64,000 nt of DNA from Hydrangea macrophylla. Taxonomy: Eukaryota; Streptophyta; Magnoliopsida; Cornales; Hydrangeaceae. Of this stretch, positions 21,220 through 32,045 are shown one piece after another. The notes beneath the pieces are model-generated. The model was not told the origin of the DNA. It saw only the letters and a list, made by a program, of their open reading frames with translations, and did no database searches. The stretch covers positions 48,022,600 through 48,086,599 of the forward strand of contig CM066984.1 of NCBI GenBank assembly GCA_033977485.1, given 5' to 3'. Position 1 is the first letter of the stretch. Each line of letters opens with the position of its first letter. Both the position numbers and the translations under genes were made by a program.

Positions 21220-21844
21220 CTTGATTAACTAAAGTTCTATCTAATTTCCTTTGAGAGAAGTCAGGTCTACCAAACCTCCTGTTACACCAAGTAAAAAATT
21301 CTCCAGAATATCTAAGGTCAGAGAGACTTAATTGGTCAACAAGATTGATAAAATCAGAGATGTCAGAATTCAAACAAACATTAGGATCAGAGATTTCAGA
21401 TGTTTGTAGAACAACATTAAAATCTCCTAAAATAATGTGATTTGGAGAGTTTGGACTAACAGAAATAGATTTTAAGGATGTCCAGAGGTCCAATCTCTCA
21501 TGACCATTGTTAGATCCATAGACGAAAGAAGCTTCAAAAGAAATTTTCTTGTCATCACTTTCAATAAAAGTATGAATAAGTTGGGAATTAGATTTCAAAA
21601 TAGTGACCTGAACTTTGTCAGGATTCCAACCAACCCAGATTCTCCCAACAAAATTAGGGGTGCTATTGGTGACAAGGTTCCAGTGTTTAAAAATTCTCTG
21701 CTTAATCAAATCTTCATTAGATTGTCTAACCTTGGTTTCAACAATACCAATGACATCAAGATTATGTAGGAACATAAATTTTGCAACCTCAGATTGTCTA
21801 GAGGGTTGGTTGAGACCCCTTATATTCCAACAGCAAACTATCAT
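21220..21844 (-). pseudogene. LINE B ORF2, endonuclease part
   Basis: ATG at 21844 overlaps the ORF1 stop by one base (TAATG). The EEP endonuclease has CCWNIRGLNQPSRQ, IVETKVRQSNEDL, GRIWVGWNPDK, ILGDFNVVLQ, FTWCNRRFGRPDF and RKLDRTLVNQA, and is open until half-LINE 3 cuts it at 21219. The last residues in this frame (FFFGKKG) come from the insertion. Confidence 0.85.
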
Positions 21845-23102
21845 TAAGAACGTTTATGGGGTTTTTTCCGTCTCCCAGAGGATTTACTGTTACTTGACAA
21901 ATTCTTACCTGTAGGGGAAGAGTTATAGGAATGCTGACCTGAATCCAGAGATGGAGGAGGGGCCTGTTTCTTTGGGCTAGATTGAGGATTGGATGACAGA
22001 GAAGAATCTGAGCAAACATCTTCAACCCCTAAGTCTTGTTGCAAAACTACTGCATTGTTTTCTGTGGATGACTGTTTTAACATGACTTCACAGACCTGAC
22101 TAGCTTGTCCATCCTTGATCTCCCTAACCTGTATTAGTGAGGGGGGAGAGAGAACATTCAATTGTTGTTTCTCCACAGTAGTAGGACCTTCAAATAATGT
22201 TTCATGAGCAAGAGGAGTGGCTCCACCCTCCAGGGCTTCAGGCAGACTACATGGATCATTTTCTTCAATAGTGGACTCAGCAAGAGAGGAGAAACTATTG
22301 CTAATACTAGCCATTACCTTAGGACTTGATGGAGCCTTGTGGGAAATAATCGGAGTCAGCCCTGGATTGCCTCCAATAGAAGGGCCAGAAACAGGGTCAT
22401 TCAGATTGGAGGGTAGGCCAACAGTATCAACATTCTCAGAGACGACAAATTTTCCTTTTTCCTTAAGTTGCCAAGCACCGTCAATATGGTTCTGCATACT
22501 AGAGGTTGCATTCGGAGTTGGGGTATTAGCCTTGGGAGATTTAGCACAATCATGACCAAAGGTTTTGCACTTTGCACAGCGGAGAGGTGTCCACTGGTAC
22601 TGAACGGACAGATAAATAGGCTCAATATCTCCCGTAATAGGGTCTTCAAAATCAATTACAAGATGTTTAAGCAGCTCCTGCTTGGCATTCAACTCAACAC
22701 ATATCCGAGCATATGAAATTCGCCTACCCTCTGCAGTTACCTTTGCAACATGTAGGGGCTTCCCAATTGCACTTGCTATGTGGCTTAATCCCAAAGGATT
22801 CCAAAGTTCAAGGGGGATATTTGATATATGAACCCAAACGGGTATAGTAGAGATGGATTCCTTAGACAGAGTAAGGCCACTTTGCCATTTCCTTAGAATA
22901 ATGGGCTGTCCACTAACATGCCATGGGCCACCTTCAAGGATAGCCAAACTTTCTTCCTCACTATTAAATTTGAAAAAATAAAAACCTGAATCCATTGCTA
23001 CCATGTCATGCATACCAAGTTTACCCCATAATCTAGTTGTTGCATTTTTAACAAAGGAAAAAGGCAATTTCTTTCCAATAAAATACCCTACCAGAGTGTT
23101 AT
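21844..23102 (-). pseudogene. LINE B ORF1 (DUF4283 + CCHC), 5'-truncated
   Basis: An open frame from the 5' truncation point at 23102 to TAA at 21844-21846, about 419 codons. It has GYFIGKKLPFSFVK, FYFFKFNSEEESLAILEGG, PWHVSGQPIILRKW, VWVHISNIPLELWNPLG, GRRISYARICVEL and knuckle CAKCKTFGHDCAK, then a Ser/Pro-rich tail ending GRRKKPHKRS. No stop interrupts the part that remains, but the N-terminal third and the promoter are missing. This ORF1 type differs from the half-LINE ORF1 and pairs with ORF2. Confidence 0.85.
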
Positions 23103-26100
23103 GCCCCTATTATTACATATGTGGATAAATTTGTTAGAAAAAAGGGTAGGTCATTTAAATTCTTTAATTTCTGGACACAATTGGATCATTTCCCTGCTTT
23201 GTCTCTCAAGCTTGGAACACTAATGTGAGGGGCACCATCCAATTCCAAATATGTCAGAAACTTAGACTTGTCAAGTGTGAGTTAAAAAAGTTCAGTAAAT
23301 AGTTTACTGGTAAGGAAACGCTTAATGCTAATAAAGCTAGGGAAGATTTGGAAAATGTCCATTCTGAGCTTCTTCAACACCCTCATGATACGCTTCTTAT
23401 TTCTAAACAAAAAGTTTGTATGAAAAACTTCCAAGATTCCATTTGGATCGAGGAAGAGACACTCAAACAAAAATCCAGATTGCAGTGGCTGGCTAGTGGT
23501 GATAGAAATTCTAGATATTTTTTCCAGTCTATTAAAAGTAGAAGAAATAGGAAAAGAATTTTCAAGTTGGAGAAACCTAATGGCCAATTAACTGGTAATG
23601 TTGAAGAAGCAAAGAATGAAAGCTATCGGATATTTTCAAGATCTTCACGGATCTCCTGCTAGGAATCCTTACCCAGGGATTGAAGTCTTAAGGACTTTTG
23701 TTCATAAAAGGATACCTGAACATTTCTTCCCTAACCTTGAAAGGGTTCCTACTCCCTTAGAGATTAAAGAGACTTTTTTCTCTATGCATGATAACAAAGC
23801 CCCGGTACCTGATGGGTTTAATTTTTTATTTTTTTTTTTGGTAATCGGGGGTGTCCGGGCTAGCTTGCGTGCACCTCGACTAATCCCCCGAGGCCTGGAG
23901 GCACCGGGTGAATACTCCAGTGGCCACGCTCTTCATGACTCGAACACTAAACCTCTTGAGTAGTACACCCAAGAAGCTTACCACTCGGCCACAAGGGACT
24001 TGGTTACCTGATGGGTTTAATGCTTTCTTCTTTAAAAACTCTTGGTCTATTGTTGGCTCTAATATCATTGCTACCATCACTGAATTCTTTACCACAGGTG
24101 AGTTGCTTAAGGAGTCTAATGCCACAATTATTGCCTTAATCCCTAAAATCCCCAATCCTTCTAACATGAGGGATTTTAGGCCAATTTCTTGTTGTAATAC
24201 TATTTATAAGTGTATATCAAAAATCATTGCTAATAGACTTCAGTTGGTTCTCCCGCATGTCATTGATCAATCTCAGTCCGCTTTTGTTAAAGGGAGAAAG
24301 ATTAGTGATAATGTCCTGCTTGCTCAAGACTTGCTTAGAGATTATCATAAAATTGGAGGAAAACCTAGGGCAGCTGCTAAAGTAGACCTTATGAAAGCCT
24401 ATGACAACGTCAATTGGACTTTCCTTTTTGATCTTCTTGATACTCTGGGTTTCCCCCCTAGGATGAGAAAATGGATCCAAGTTTGTATTTCTACTCCTAG
24501 GTTTTCTATCAATTTTAATGGAGAATCTGTTGGGTATTTTGAGGGAGCTAAGGGTCTTAGACAGGGTGACCCTATTTCTCCCTACTTGTTTGTCATAATT
24601 ATGGATGCATTGAGCCAATTACTACATTTTAACATTCAAAATGGCCCTTTTACTTACCACTGGAAATGTGATAAATTGAAAATTTCCCATCTCTGCTTTG
24701 CGGATGACTTAATTATTCTGTTAAATGGGGATATGGATTCTGCTAAACTTATTAGACATACTTTGAATCAGTTTTATGAGTTGTCTGGCCTTCAAGCTAA
24801 CAACTCTAAGAGCTATCTTTTTTTCTCTGGGATTAATGATGATTTGGCTATTGATTTGATGAATGTTCTCCATTTCACTAAGGGTAGTCTTCCTTTAAAA
24901 TATTTGGGTGTTCCTTTAATTACAACAAAGCTTAGGAAGGTTCACTGTGAAGATTTAGTCACCAAAATCTGCTCTAGGGTCAATTCTTGGAAGTCCAAAG
25001 CTTTGTCCTTTGCTGGTAGGACTCAACGTATTCAGTCTGTTTTATCTGGTATCCAACTTTACTGGTCTAGTATGTTTATTCTCCCAAAAAGTGTTCTTAA
25101 GCAGGTGGAACAAGCTTTGAGAAGATTTCTTTGGAGTGGAACTACTGACAAAATTCAGGGAGCTAAAGTAGCTTGGGCTAACGTTTGTAGACCCAAACAA
25201 GAAGGAGGCCTTGGTTTTAAAGATATTTTCCTGACTAATACCGTGCTTAACCTTAAACATATTGGCCACCTTCTTGATCCAACAAATAAATCTTTATGGA
25301 GATAATGGGTCCATTTGTACATGATTAAAACTAAAAGCTTCTGGGAGGTGAAAGCCCCCGGTCATTGCTCTTGGTATTGGAGAAAGCTCTTAAAGCTTAG
25401 ATATCTGGCCCGACCTCTTATTAGGCATAAAATTGGTAATGGTTTAAACACTTCCCTATGGTTTGATAATTGGCTCCCTTGTGGGCCTCTCTTTGAGAAG
25501 TACACTAGCAGAATTGCCTATGATGCTGCTTTAGCCCCTAATGCTAAAGTGGCAACAATTGTCTCTCATCTTGATTGGAAATGGCCTGCCTCAGTTTCCA
25601 TTGGTCTTAATGAGGTTCGGGAACTACTTTCCAACTTTTATAAGCCCACCGATTCACATGATAGAATGGAATGGATATCATCCCCTAATGAAAAGTTTAA
25701 CTTCTACCATATCTGGAACCAAATTAGACCCACTAATCCGACTGTCCCTTGGTACCCTTTTGTCTGGTATTCTGGATGTACTCCTAGACAGAACTTTGTT
25801 TTGTGGCTAGCCATCCAAAATAGGCTAGCGACGCAAGATAGAATTTGTCAGTTTACTCCTGGTCCATTTGCTTGTGCATTATGCCTTAGGCAGTTGGATT
25901 CTCATAATCATCTTTTCTTTAAATGTGATTACTCTACTTTTATTTGGCAGGATTTGATGCAAAGATGTAACCTAAATTGGAATGGCACACCTTGGGATTG
26001 TACAGTCAATTGGATGATCCAGCATTGGAAGGGGAAGACGCCCCAACACATGATCCCCAGAATATGTTTGGGCGTGACCATTTACGGATAATGGAGGGAG

Positions 26101-26240
26101 AGAAACACTAGAACCTTTAAAAATTCCTCAACTCCAAAAGAGCAACTATTGAAGGTTTTTATTTCACAAGTTCACGATCAAGTTAGCATCAAATGGAAAG
26201 GACATGCCCAACTACCTTTGTTGTTGACTAATTGGATCTG
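23103..26240 (+). pseudogene. LINE A ORF2, remainder (reverse transcriptase and zf-RVT)
   Basis: Resumes the endonuclease end (PIITYVDKF), then crosses frame shifts near 23220 and 23620 and the SINE at 23823-24004. Reverse transcriptase motifs are clear: LMKAYDNVNW, AKGLRQGDPISPYLF, HLCFADDLIILLNGD, LPLKYLGVPL, SWKSKALSFAGRTQ. After a TAA at 25303-25305 the zf-RVT part continues in another frame (FVWYSGCTPRQNFVLWLAIQ, FACALCLRQLDSHNH) and a TAA at 26089-26091 precedes the final stop at 26238-26240. The active-site FADD is intact, but the gene is multiply broken. Confidence 0.88.
23823..24004 (-). mobile_element. tRNA-derived SINE in LINE A
   Basis: The 17-bp perfect duplication TACCTGATGGGTTTAAT (23806-23822 and 24005-24021) flanks about 180 bp. 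Read on -, it begins ACCAAGTCCCTTGTGGCCGA, has a pol III A box (TGGCCGAGTGGT) and B box (GTTCGAGTC), a body with GCCTCCAGGCCTCGGGGG and CCCCCGATTACC, and an A-rich tail. A second copy is at 34487-34660. The box sequences resemble tRNA-Ser/Leu. It moves using LINE proteins. Confidence 0.92.
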
Positions 26241-26514
26241 ACCATCCGAGCTGTCTTGGTTGGATTTGTGTTGTATTTTGTTTGTTAGGTGTTTCTTTTT
26301 TTGGTTTGCTTTGTTTGGTTTGGCAAATTCATTTGTTTTGTAAAGTGCCTTGTTTGGTTTTTTGCCAGATAGGGCTTTTTCTGTGGTTTGTGTGTCCACG
26401 TGTCCTTATGCTTTGTGCTTGTTGAATATCCTGGGGTATGCCCATTGTACATGTGTACATCCCTTTTTTGGAATCTATTTACCATTTTTCGAAGAAAAAA
26501 AATCTCTAGGATAT

Positions 26515-26704
26515 TCAAGCATGATCTAGTGTATCCTTGAGATGATCTCATATCGATCTATATATAGAGATTTGAAAACTTAATTCTTAAGTTTTAGGGT
26601 TAAAAGAGGGATTTCATAGATGAAAATGGGGGTAAAAATGGCCAATTCAGTGCCTAAATGCAATTTTTAGGCCATTTGAAGACATAGGCGGGTGACCATT
26701 GGCA
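26515..26704. other. Unassigned DNA left of copia 2
   Basis: No gene or named element seen. It joins 32046 onward as the target site of copia 2 (TGGCA at 26700-26704 and 32041-32045). Confidence 0.4.
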
Positions 26705-28186
26705 TGTTGGGTTTGTGCCCTCAAACCATTACTTTATGTATGAGACATTGACATTTTAATATATGGATATCAACTTTACATTTCATTGTATATGTTTCTT
26801 TCATGAGATGATTGTTAATCCTTAAGTATCATAGTAAGTAATTCGTGTGTGTATGAGATACATACAAGTGAGATACGAATTACTATTCTTTGATGCTTAT
26901 AACTTGTCACAGTGGATGATGAGACTGGATATCTCACTAGGTATACATTGTAGCATAATTAACTACCATTGGATGGAGTGATGAATCTCAATCACTAGAG
27001 TATGACTCTTAGTTAATAAGCCAGTGCTTATAGTGCATTGACGGACCTGAGCTTTCCTATTGACACTCAAGACTGTCAAACAGTCGATAGGAACTCATAA
27101 CTTGTATAAGTTGCGTGTTCTCAATCTTGAGACGATTATGAACATAGACTGTGGATATGGCTGTTTTGACTTACCAATCAGTGAGGTCTATAAAAGATCA
27201 CCACCTGGGTATCTTGGGTATGTCATGTTCATAGGGTTGTGAACATATATTTTCAAGATAGAATCTACCCTCTGATTCAGAGTAAGCATTCCCTTGCGAA
27301 TGTCACGATTACTGAGAACTGCAATCTTGTTGATAAGTAGTTATCAATATGTTTGGTAATCATGAGAGGTGAATGGGACTCAAGGAATACAAGAAGTATT
27401 CATGATTCAGGTTGACAGTAACAGTTATCCGACTACCTGAATATGATTATGAATGATGAAGGTTGAGGGGCATTAGTACAACATAAAAGTCTAGTTATCG
27501 CTTCGGATATGTTCTTTTGTGTTGGAGTTCGGTTATCGTTTTATAGTGGAGTAAACGTTAATCGATCAGTTGGTTAGTTTGCTGATCAAAGAGTTTGGTT
27601 ATGGGAATTAACAACTGATATGAGCCAACAATAAAGAGCCTAGGAGGTCCCACTCTTAGCTCTGCTAGGATGCTTGGAAAGGCACAAGAGGATCTTGTCA
27701 TGAAAAGTTCGATCGATCGAATAAGCTTTGATCGATTGAAGTCTAGGTAGGTTCGAGCGATCGAAAGTAGTTCGATCGATCGAAGCCACTTCGATCGGTC
27801 GAAGGTTAAAGTTGGTTTTGGAAATCTATAAATAGGGTAGCTGCATACAGGTTTAATAATTGTCATTTTTCCTATACGAAAGCTGCAGTAGTTGTTTAGG
27901 GCTTCCCAAACCTTCCTATCCTCCTTGTTAGAGATCCCACCATCTCTAGTCTCTCCAGGAAGCATCCGCAAGAGTCATAAGGGTGAAGACAACCTAGTGG
28001 AGGCTGCTGCATCACTAAGGTTGAAGATTTCAGAATTGGATTCAATAACTGAGGTATATTTCTTCTCCCTCTTGTTAGTACGCATCTATAGAATTAAGGG
28101 ATAGTAGATCCGGGCATACCAATAAGTTTTTGAAACTCAATCTTTCCGCTACGCATTTAAAATATTTTAAACCTATTTTTCCTTCA
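26705..28186 (+). repeat. 5' LTR of copia element 2
   Basis: 1482 bp, TGTTGGG...CTTCA. It has a degenerate palindrome array at 27707-27800 and TATAAATA at 27827-27834. It is recognisably the same LTR family as copia 1, with scattered substitutions and small indels. Confidence 0.92.
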
Positions 28187-28188
28187 AT

Positions 28189-28200
28189 TGGTATCAGAGC
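28189..28200 (+). other. Primer binding site of copia 2
   Basis: TGGTATCAGAGC, identical to the copia 1 site and matching initiator tRNA-Met. Confidence 0.88.
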
Positions 28201-29906
28201 CACGCTTGTTTGGATCTATAGATGCGTTTTGGAACACTAGTTTTGATTTGCATGTTGATTTTAGGACTATTTTTAGAACTACATAGTGACAGATCTGTTT
28301 CTGCAGTGTTATCGCAGCAGAATACAAATCTGTGATTGCATTGGATGCATGATGAATTCGATCGATCGAAGTAGTCTTGATCGATTGAACTTTGTCTGTT
28401 TTCAAGCGATCAAAAAGGTTTCGATCGATCGAACTATGTTTTGTTCGATCGATTGAATGGAGTTCGATCGATCGAGAATGATTTTCTGTCCAGGTGTATT
28501 TTTCATAGATTCAAAAGTTTTTAAAATTACACTTTTTTATATTATTTTGTAATTTTTCAAATCATTCTGTGAAACTGAATGTTCAAGCGATTGAATAATA
28601 TTCAATCGATCGAAGGTTCGAGCGATCGAACGGTCTTCGATTGATCGAAGAGTGATAGAGAAGTTAGATGTTGTTTTAATGTTCTAAATCAGTGCGTAAA
28701 GAGTTTATATACTGTGTAAATCAATTAAGGGTTCCAATGGATTATGTATTTGTTATAAATGCGTGGATGTGCGTACGACTAACCCTTTTGCAGCAAGATT
28801 AATCTTCTATCTCCCATGGCACCAAGATCAAAGTTTTAATTTTGTATTAAGATGTTTGTGATTGGTGGATTATTGTAAACTGTATTTAATATTGGTTTGA
28901 TTTTAAGGCATGTGTAAAGGGCGTTGCAACTTTAATCCTACGAAAAGGAAAGTCGCACTGGTTACCCTGGCCTTCTTTATTTTCTTGTTGTTGTTTTCTA
29001 TTTCTAGATAAATTGTAAGCTTTGAAAGAAGCATAGGTCCAATGTCATAGAATTAGAAAATTCATGAAGATGGAGGAGCAAGCCGTTGTCCTTGAAGATG
29101 GAGCTGGAGGTGATCAAACCAAGAAGGAGGTTCTATAGAGATAGAGCCATGGGAGATAGATGCATATGAATGCCTTTGTTTCAATTTTAGTTTTTAGTTT
29201 TTTGTTTTATGTGCTTGGTTGTGATTGGCATTTAATTATATTGTTACTACTTGCATGCACATGAAACAAATTTTCTAAAATGAAATTCAAAAACCGTTTC
29301 AACGCATTAGTAAACATTAGATGTTTATGGGTAATGTGTGGAACAATTTTTTCAAAAGCAAAATCCTTTACTACTAAATCTAGTGGGAGAGGGTCTTATT
29401 TATAACACCCACGATCTTCCATTAACGGTTCACTGTAAGATGAGTAGTGCATTCTGTGTCACCTCGCCAGGGGTGATCATTCCATATGGAGGATACACTA
29501 CTCATTGGTTACTAGATGTGAACTTCCTATGGATAGGATCAATCAGACGTGTTAGAGGGTGACCACCATACGGTGGCGCTACTTGAGGCGGTTGTGATTG
29601 GATCCTAGTTAATGGTATACACTAGCTAAGCTATGGATAAGGGATCCCACACGGGGCATTATTCAGAAACTTAGAGATCAAATAGGTTCGGGAGTCATAA
29701 CTTGTTTTGCAAGAGTTGCATAGCGGACAAGTCATGATAAATCGAAAGATCAAACATTGACCACCATACAGAGGCTTTGTTCTTTCGTTTCAATATCCCG
29801 GCTACTTTGTTTTTAAAATAAGAGTTTTAAGGATTCTTTTATTTTAAACTGTCAAAAATCTGATATCCACATTTATTTTGTCTTTTGATTTTTTTAGTAA
29901 ATCATA

Positions 29907-30758
29907 ATGTCTGGATCTACTTTTAGTCCACTTGCAACCATACTCACTCAAAACAAGTTAACTTGAAATAACTACACAGAATGGAAATGAAATCTTGACA
30001 TCGTTTTAACTGCGGAGGATCACATATATGTCCTCACCACCCTATGCCCCGAAGAACCCACGGCAAATGCTTCGGCAACTGCTAGACTCGAGTTTGATAA
30101 ATGGAAGAATTCGAATGGAATGGCCCGTTGCTACATTCTGGCCTCAATGGCTGGTGTGTTGCAACACCAATTCGAGTCGAACAATTCTGCCAGTGATATT
30201 ATCGAATCCCTGAAAAAGATGTTTGGGGAGCATGGTAGGCCTGCCAGACAGGTAGCCACGCAGAAGACAATGAGTGCTAAGATGTCGGAAGGGTCTCCAG
30301 TCAAAGAACATGTTTTAAAAATGATTGGTTATTTGAACGAGCTGGAGACCCTAGGTGCCAACATTGACGCACAGACCCAAGTTGATATGATCCTCAATAT
30401 GCTGTCGTCGTCATTCGCTCAATTCAAACTGAATTATAATATGAATAAAATGGACTTTTCAATGAGCGAATTAATGAGTTCTTTACTGGCAGCGGAAGGG
30501 GTGATCAAATCCGGGGGCAACGTTTTGAACACTGAGAAAAGCTTTTCTTCCTCCCGATCTACTCCGAAAGGTAAGAAAGGGAAGAAGAAGGCTGGCACTC
30601 ACTGTCCAAGTGTTGGACCGGTCCCTAAGATTACAAAATCTAAGGGAAAAGGTAAGGGCAAAGGGAAGGTGGGTGGCCAAGGCAAAGGAAAGTGTTTCCA
30701 ATGCGGTGAGAAGGGCCACTGGAAGAGGAACTGTCTAGAATTCTTAGCTACAAGAGTT
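29907..30758 (+). pseudogene. Copia 2 gag, with two stops, cut after the zinc knuckle
   Basis: ATG at 29907 ([19 protein letters not shown]) is followed by TGA at 29964-29966 and TGA at 29988-29990. The first replaces GGA and the second CGT of the copia 1 sequence. After these the frame is open through [30 protein letters not shown], the lysine/glycine linker and [14 protein letters not shown] to ATRV at 30758. There the 3' LTR begins; residues beyond this come from the LTR. Gag packages RNA in this family; this copy cannot be translated whole. Confidence 0.88.
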
Positions 30759-32040
30759 TGTTGGGTTTGTGCCCTCAAACCATTACTTTGTGTATGAGAT
30801 ATTGACATTTTAATACATGAATATCAGCTTTACATTTCATTGTGTATGTTTATTTCATGAGATGACTATTAATCCTTAAGTATCATAGTAAGTAATTTGT
30901 GTGTGCATGAGATACATACAAGTGAGATATAAATTACTATTCTTTGATACTTATAACTTGTCCCAGTGGATGATGAGACTGGATATCTCATCAGGTATAC
31001 ACTATAGCATGATTAACTACCAATGGATAGAGTGATGAATATCAATTACTAAAGTGTGACTTTTAGTTAATATACTAGTGCTTATAGTGCATTGACGGAC
31101 CTGAGCTTTCCTATTGACACTCAAGACTGTCAAATAGTCGATAGGAACTCATAACTTGTATAAGTACGTGTTCTCAATCTTGAGACGATTATGAACATAG
31201 ACTGTGGATATGGCTGCTTTGACTTACCAATCAATGAGGTCTATAAAAGATCAACACATGGGTATCTTGGGTATGTCGTGTTCATAGGGTTGTGAACATA
31301 TATTGTCAAGATAGAATCTACCCTCTGATTCAGAGTAAGCATTCCCTTGAGAATGTCACCAAGTTGATTACTGAGAATTGTAGTCTTATTGATAAGTAGT
31401 TATCAACATGTTTGGTAATCATGAGAGGTGAGTGAGACTCAAGGAATACAAGAAGTATTCATGATTCAGGTTGACAGTAACAGTTATCCGACTACCTGAA
31501 TATGATTACGAATGCTGAAGGTAAAGGAACATTAGTACAACATACAAGTCTAGTTATCGCTTCGGATATGTTCTTTTTTTTTCGGAATATATCCCTTTTT
31601 TGGATACGTTCTTTTGCGTTGGAGTTCGATCGATCGAAGCCACTTCGGTTGGTCGAAGGTTAAAGTCGGTTTTGGAAATCTATAAATAGGGCAGCTGCGT
31701 ACAAGGTTTAATAATGTCGTTTTTCCTATACGAAAGCTGCAGAACCTGTTTAGGGCTTCCCAAACCTTCCTATCCTCCTTGTTAGAGATCCCACCATCTC
31801 TAGTCTCTCTGGGAAACATCCGCATGAGTCATAAGGGTGAAGACAACCTAGTGGAGGCTGCTGCATCACCAAGGTTGAAGATTTCAGAATTGGGTTCAAG
31901 ACCTGATGTATATTTCTTCTCCCTCTTGTTAGTACGCATCTATAGAATTCATGGGTAGTAGATCTGGGCATACCAATAAGTTTTTGAAACTCAATCTTTC
32001 CGTTGCGCGTTTAAAATATTTTAAACCTGTTTTTCCTTCA
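30759..32040 (+). repeat. 3' LTR of copia element 2, with internal deletion
   Basis: 1282 bp against 1482 in the 5' LTR. About 230 bp that in the 5' LTR run from GGAGTTCGGTTATCG to the last palindromes are gone, joined at a shared AGTTCG near 31624. A 24-bp insertion with its own target duplication lies at 31578-31601. TATAAATA is kept at 31681-31688. Ends CTTCA. Confidence 0.88.
31578..31601 (-). mobile_element. Micro-LINE insertion (24 bp) in the copia 2 3' LTR
   Basis: The sequence on - ends TATATTCCGAAAAA, the LINE 3' terminus. It is flanked by GGATATGTTCTTTT (31564-31577) and GGATACGTTCTTTT (31602-31615), a 14-bp duplication with one change. The 5' LTR has a single uninterrupted copy, which gives the empty site. 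Confidence 0.65.
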
Positions 32041-32045
32041 TGGCA

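Larger units (their letters stand above)
14318..23102 (-). mobile_element. LINE B, 5'-truncated, inserted in LINE A and holding two half-LINEs
   Basis: Poly(T) and TTTCGGAAAATGGTAAATATATT at the left end (14318 onward) mark its 3' end. The right end at about 23102 lies inside the ORF1 DUF4283 domain. LINE A ORF2 reads ...GMSD up to 14317 and resumes at 23103 with the residues that follow SDHSP in intact relatives, which proves the insertion. I see no clear target duplication; a few bases appear lost. It is interrupted by half-LINE 2 (16262-19258) and half-LINE 3 (20576-21218). Confidence 0.85.
13356..26501 (+). mobile_element. LINE A, 5'-truncated, host for LINE B and a SINE
   Basis: An L1-type LINE starting inside ORF1 and ending with GGAATCTATTTACC, a CCG-less ...TTTTTCGAAG and a short A tail at 26501. 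The 13-bp duplication ATCTCTAGGATAT flanks it at 13343-13355 and 26502-26514. LINE B (14318-23102) interrupts its endonuclease region and a SINE (23823-24004) its reverse transcriptase region. Without these it is about 4.2 kb. Stop codons and frameshifts show it is dead. Confidence 0.9.
26705..32040 (+). mobile_element. Ty1/copia element 2: older, pol deleted
   Basis: Same family as copia 1. The 5' LTR (26705-28186) ends CTTCA, the primer site is at 28189-28200, and leader and gag follow, but the 3' LTR starts at 30759 directly after the gag zinc knuckle. Protease to RNase H are missing. The 5-bp duplication TGGCA lies at 26700-26704 and 32041-32045, so the copy inserted as one unit. The LTRs differ at many sites and by a deletion, so it is clearly older than copia 1. 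It could only be mobilised by proteins from an intact relative. Confidence 0.92.

Noticed and set aside
543..32040. One giant LTR element using the LTRs at 543 and 30759
   Set aside because: Two separate pairs of LTRs, each with its own 5-bp duplication (GGGGC and TGGCA).
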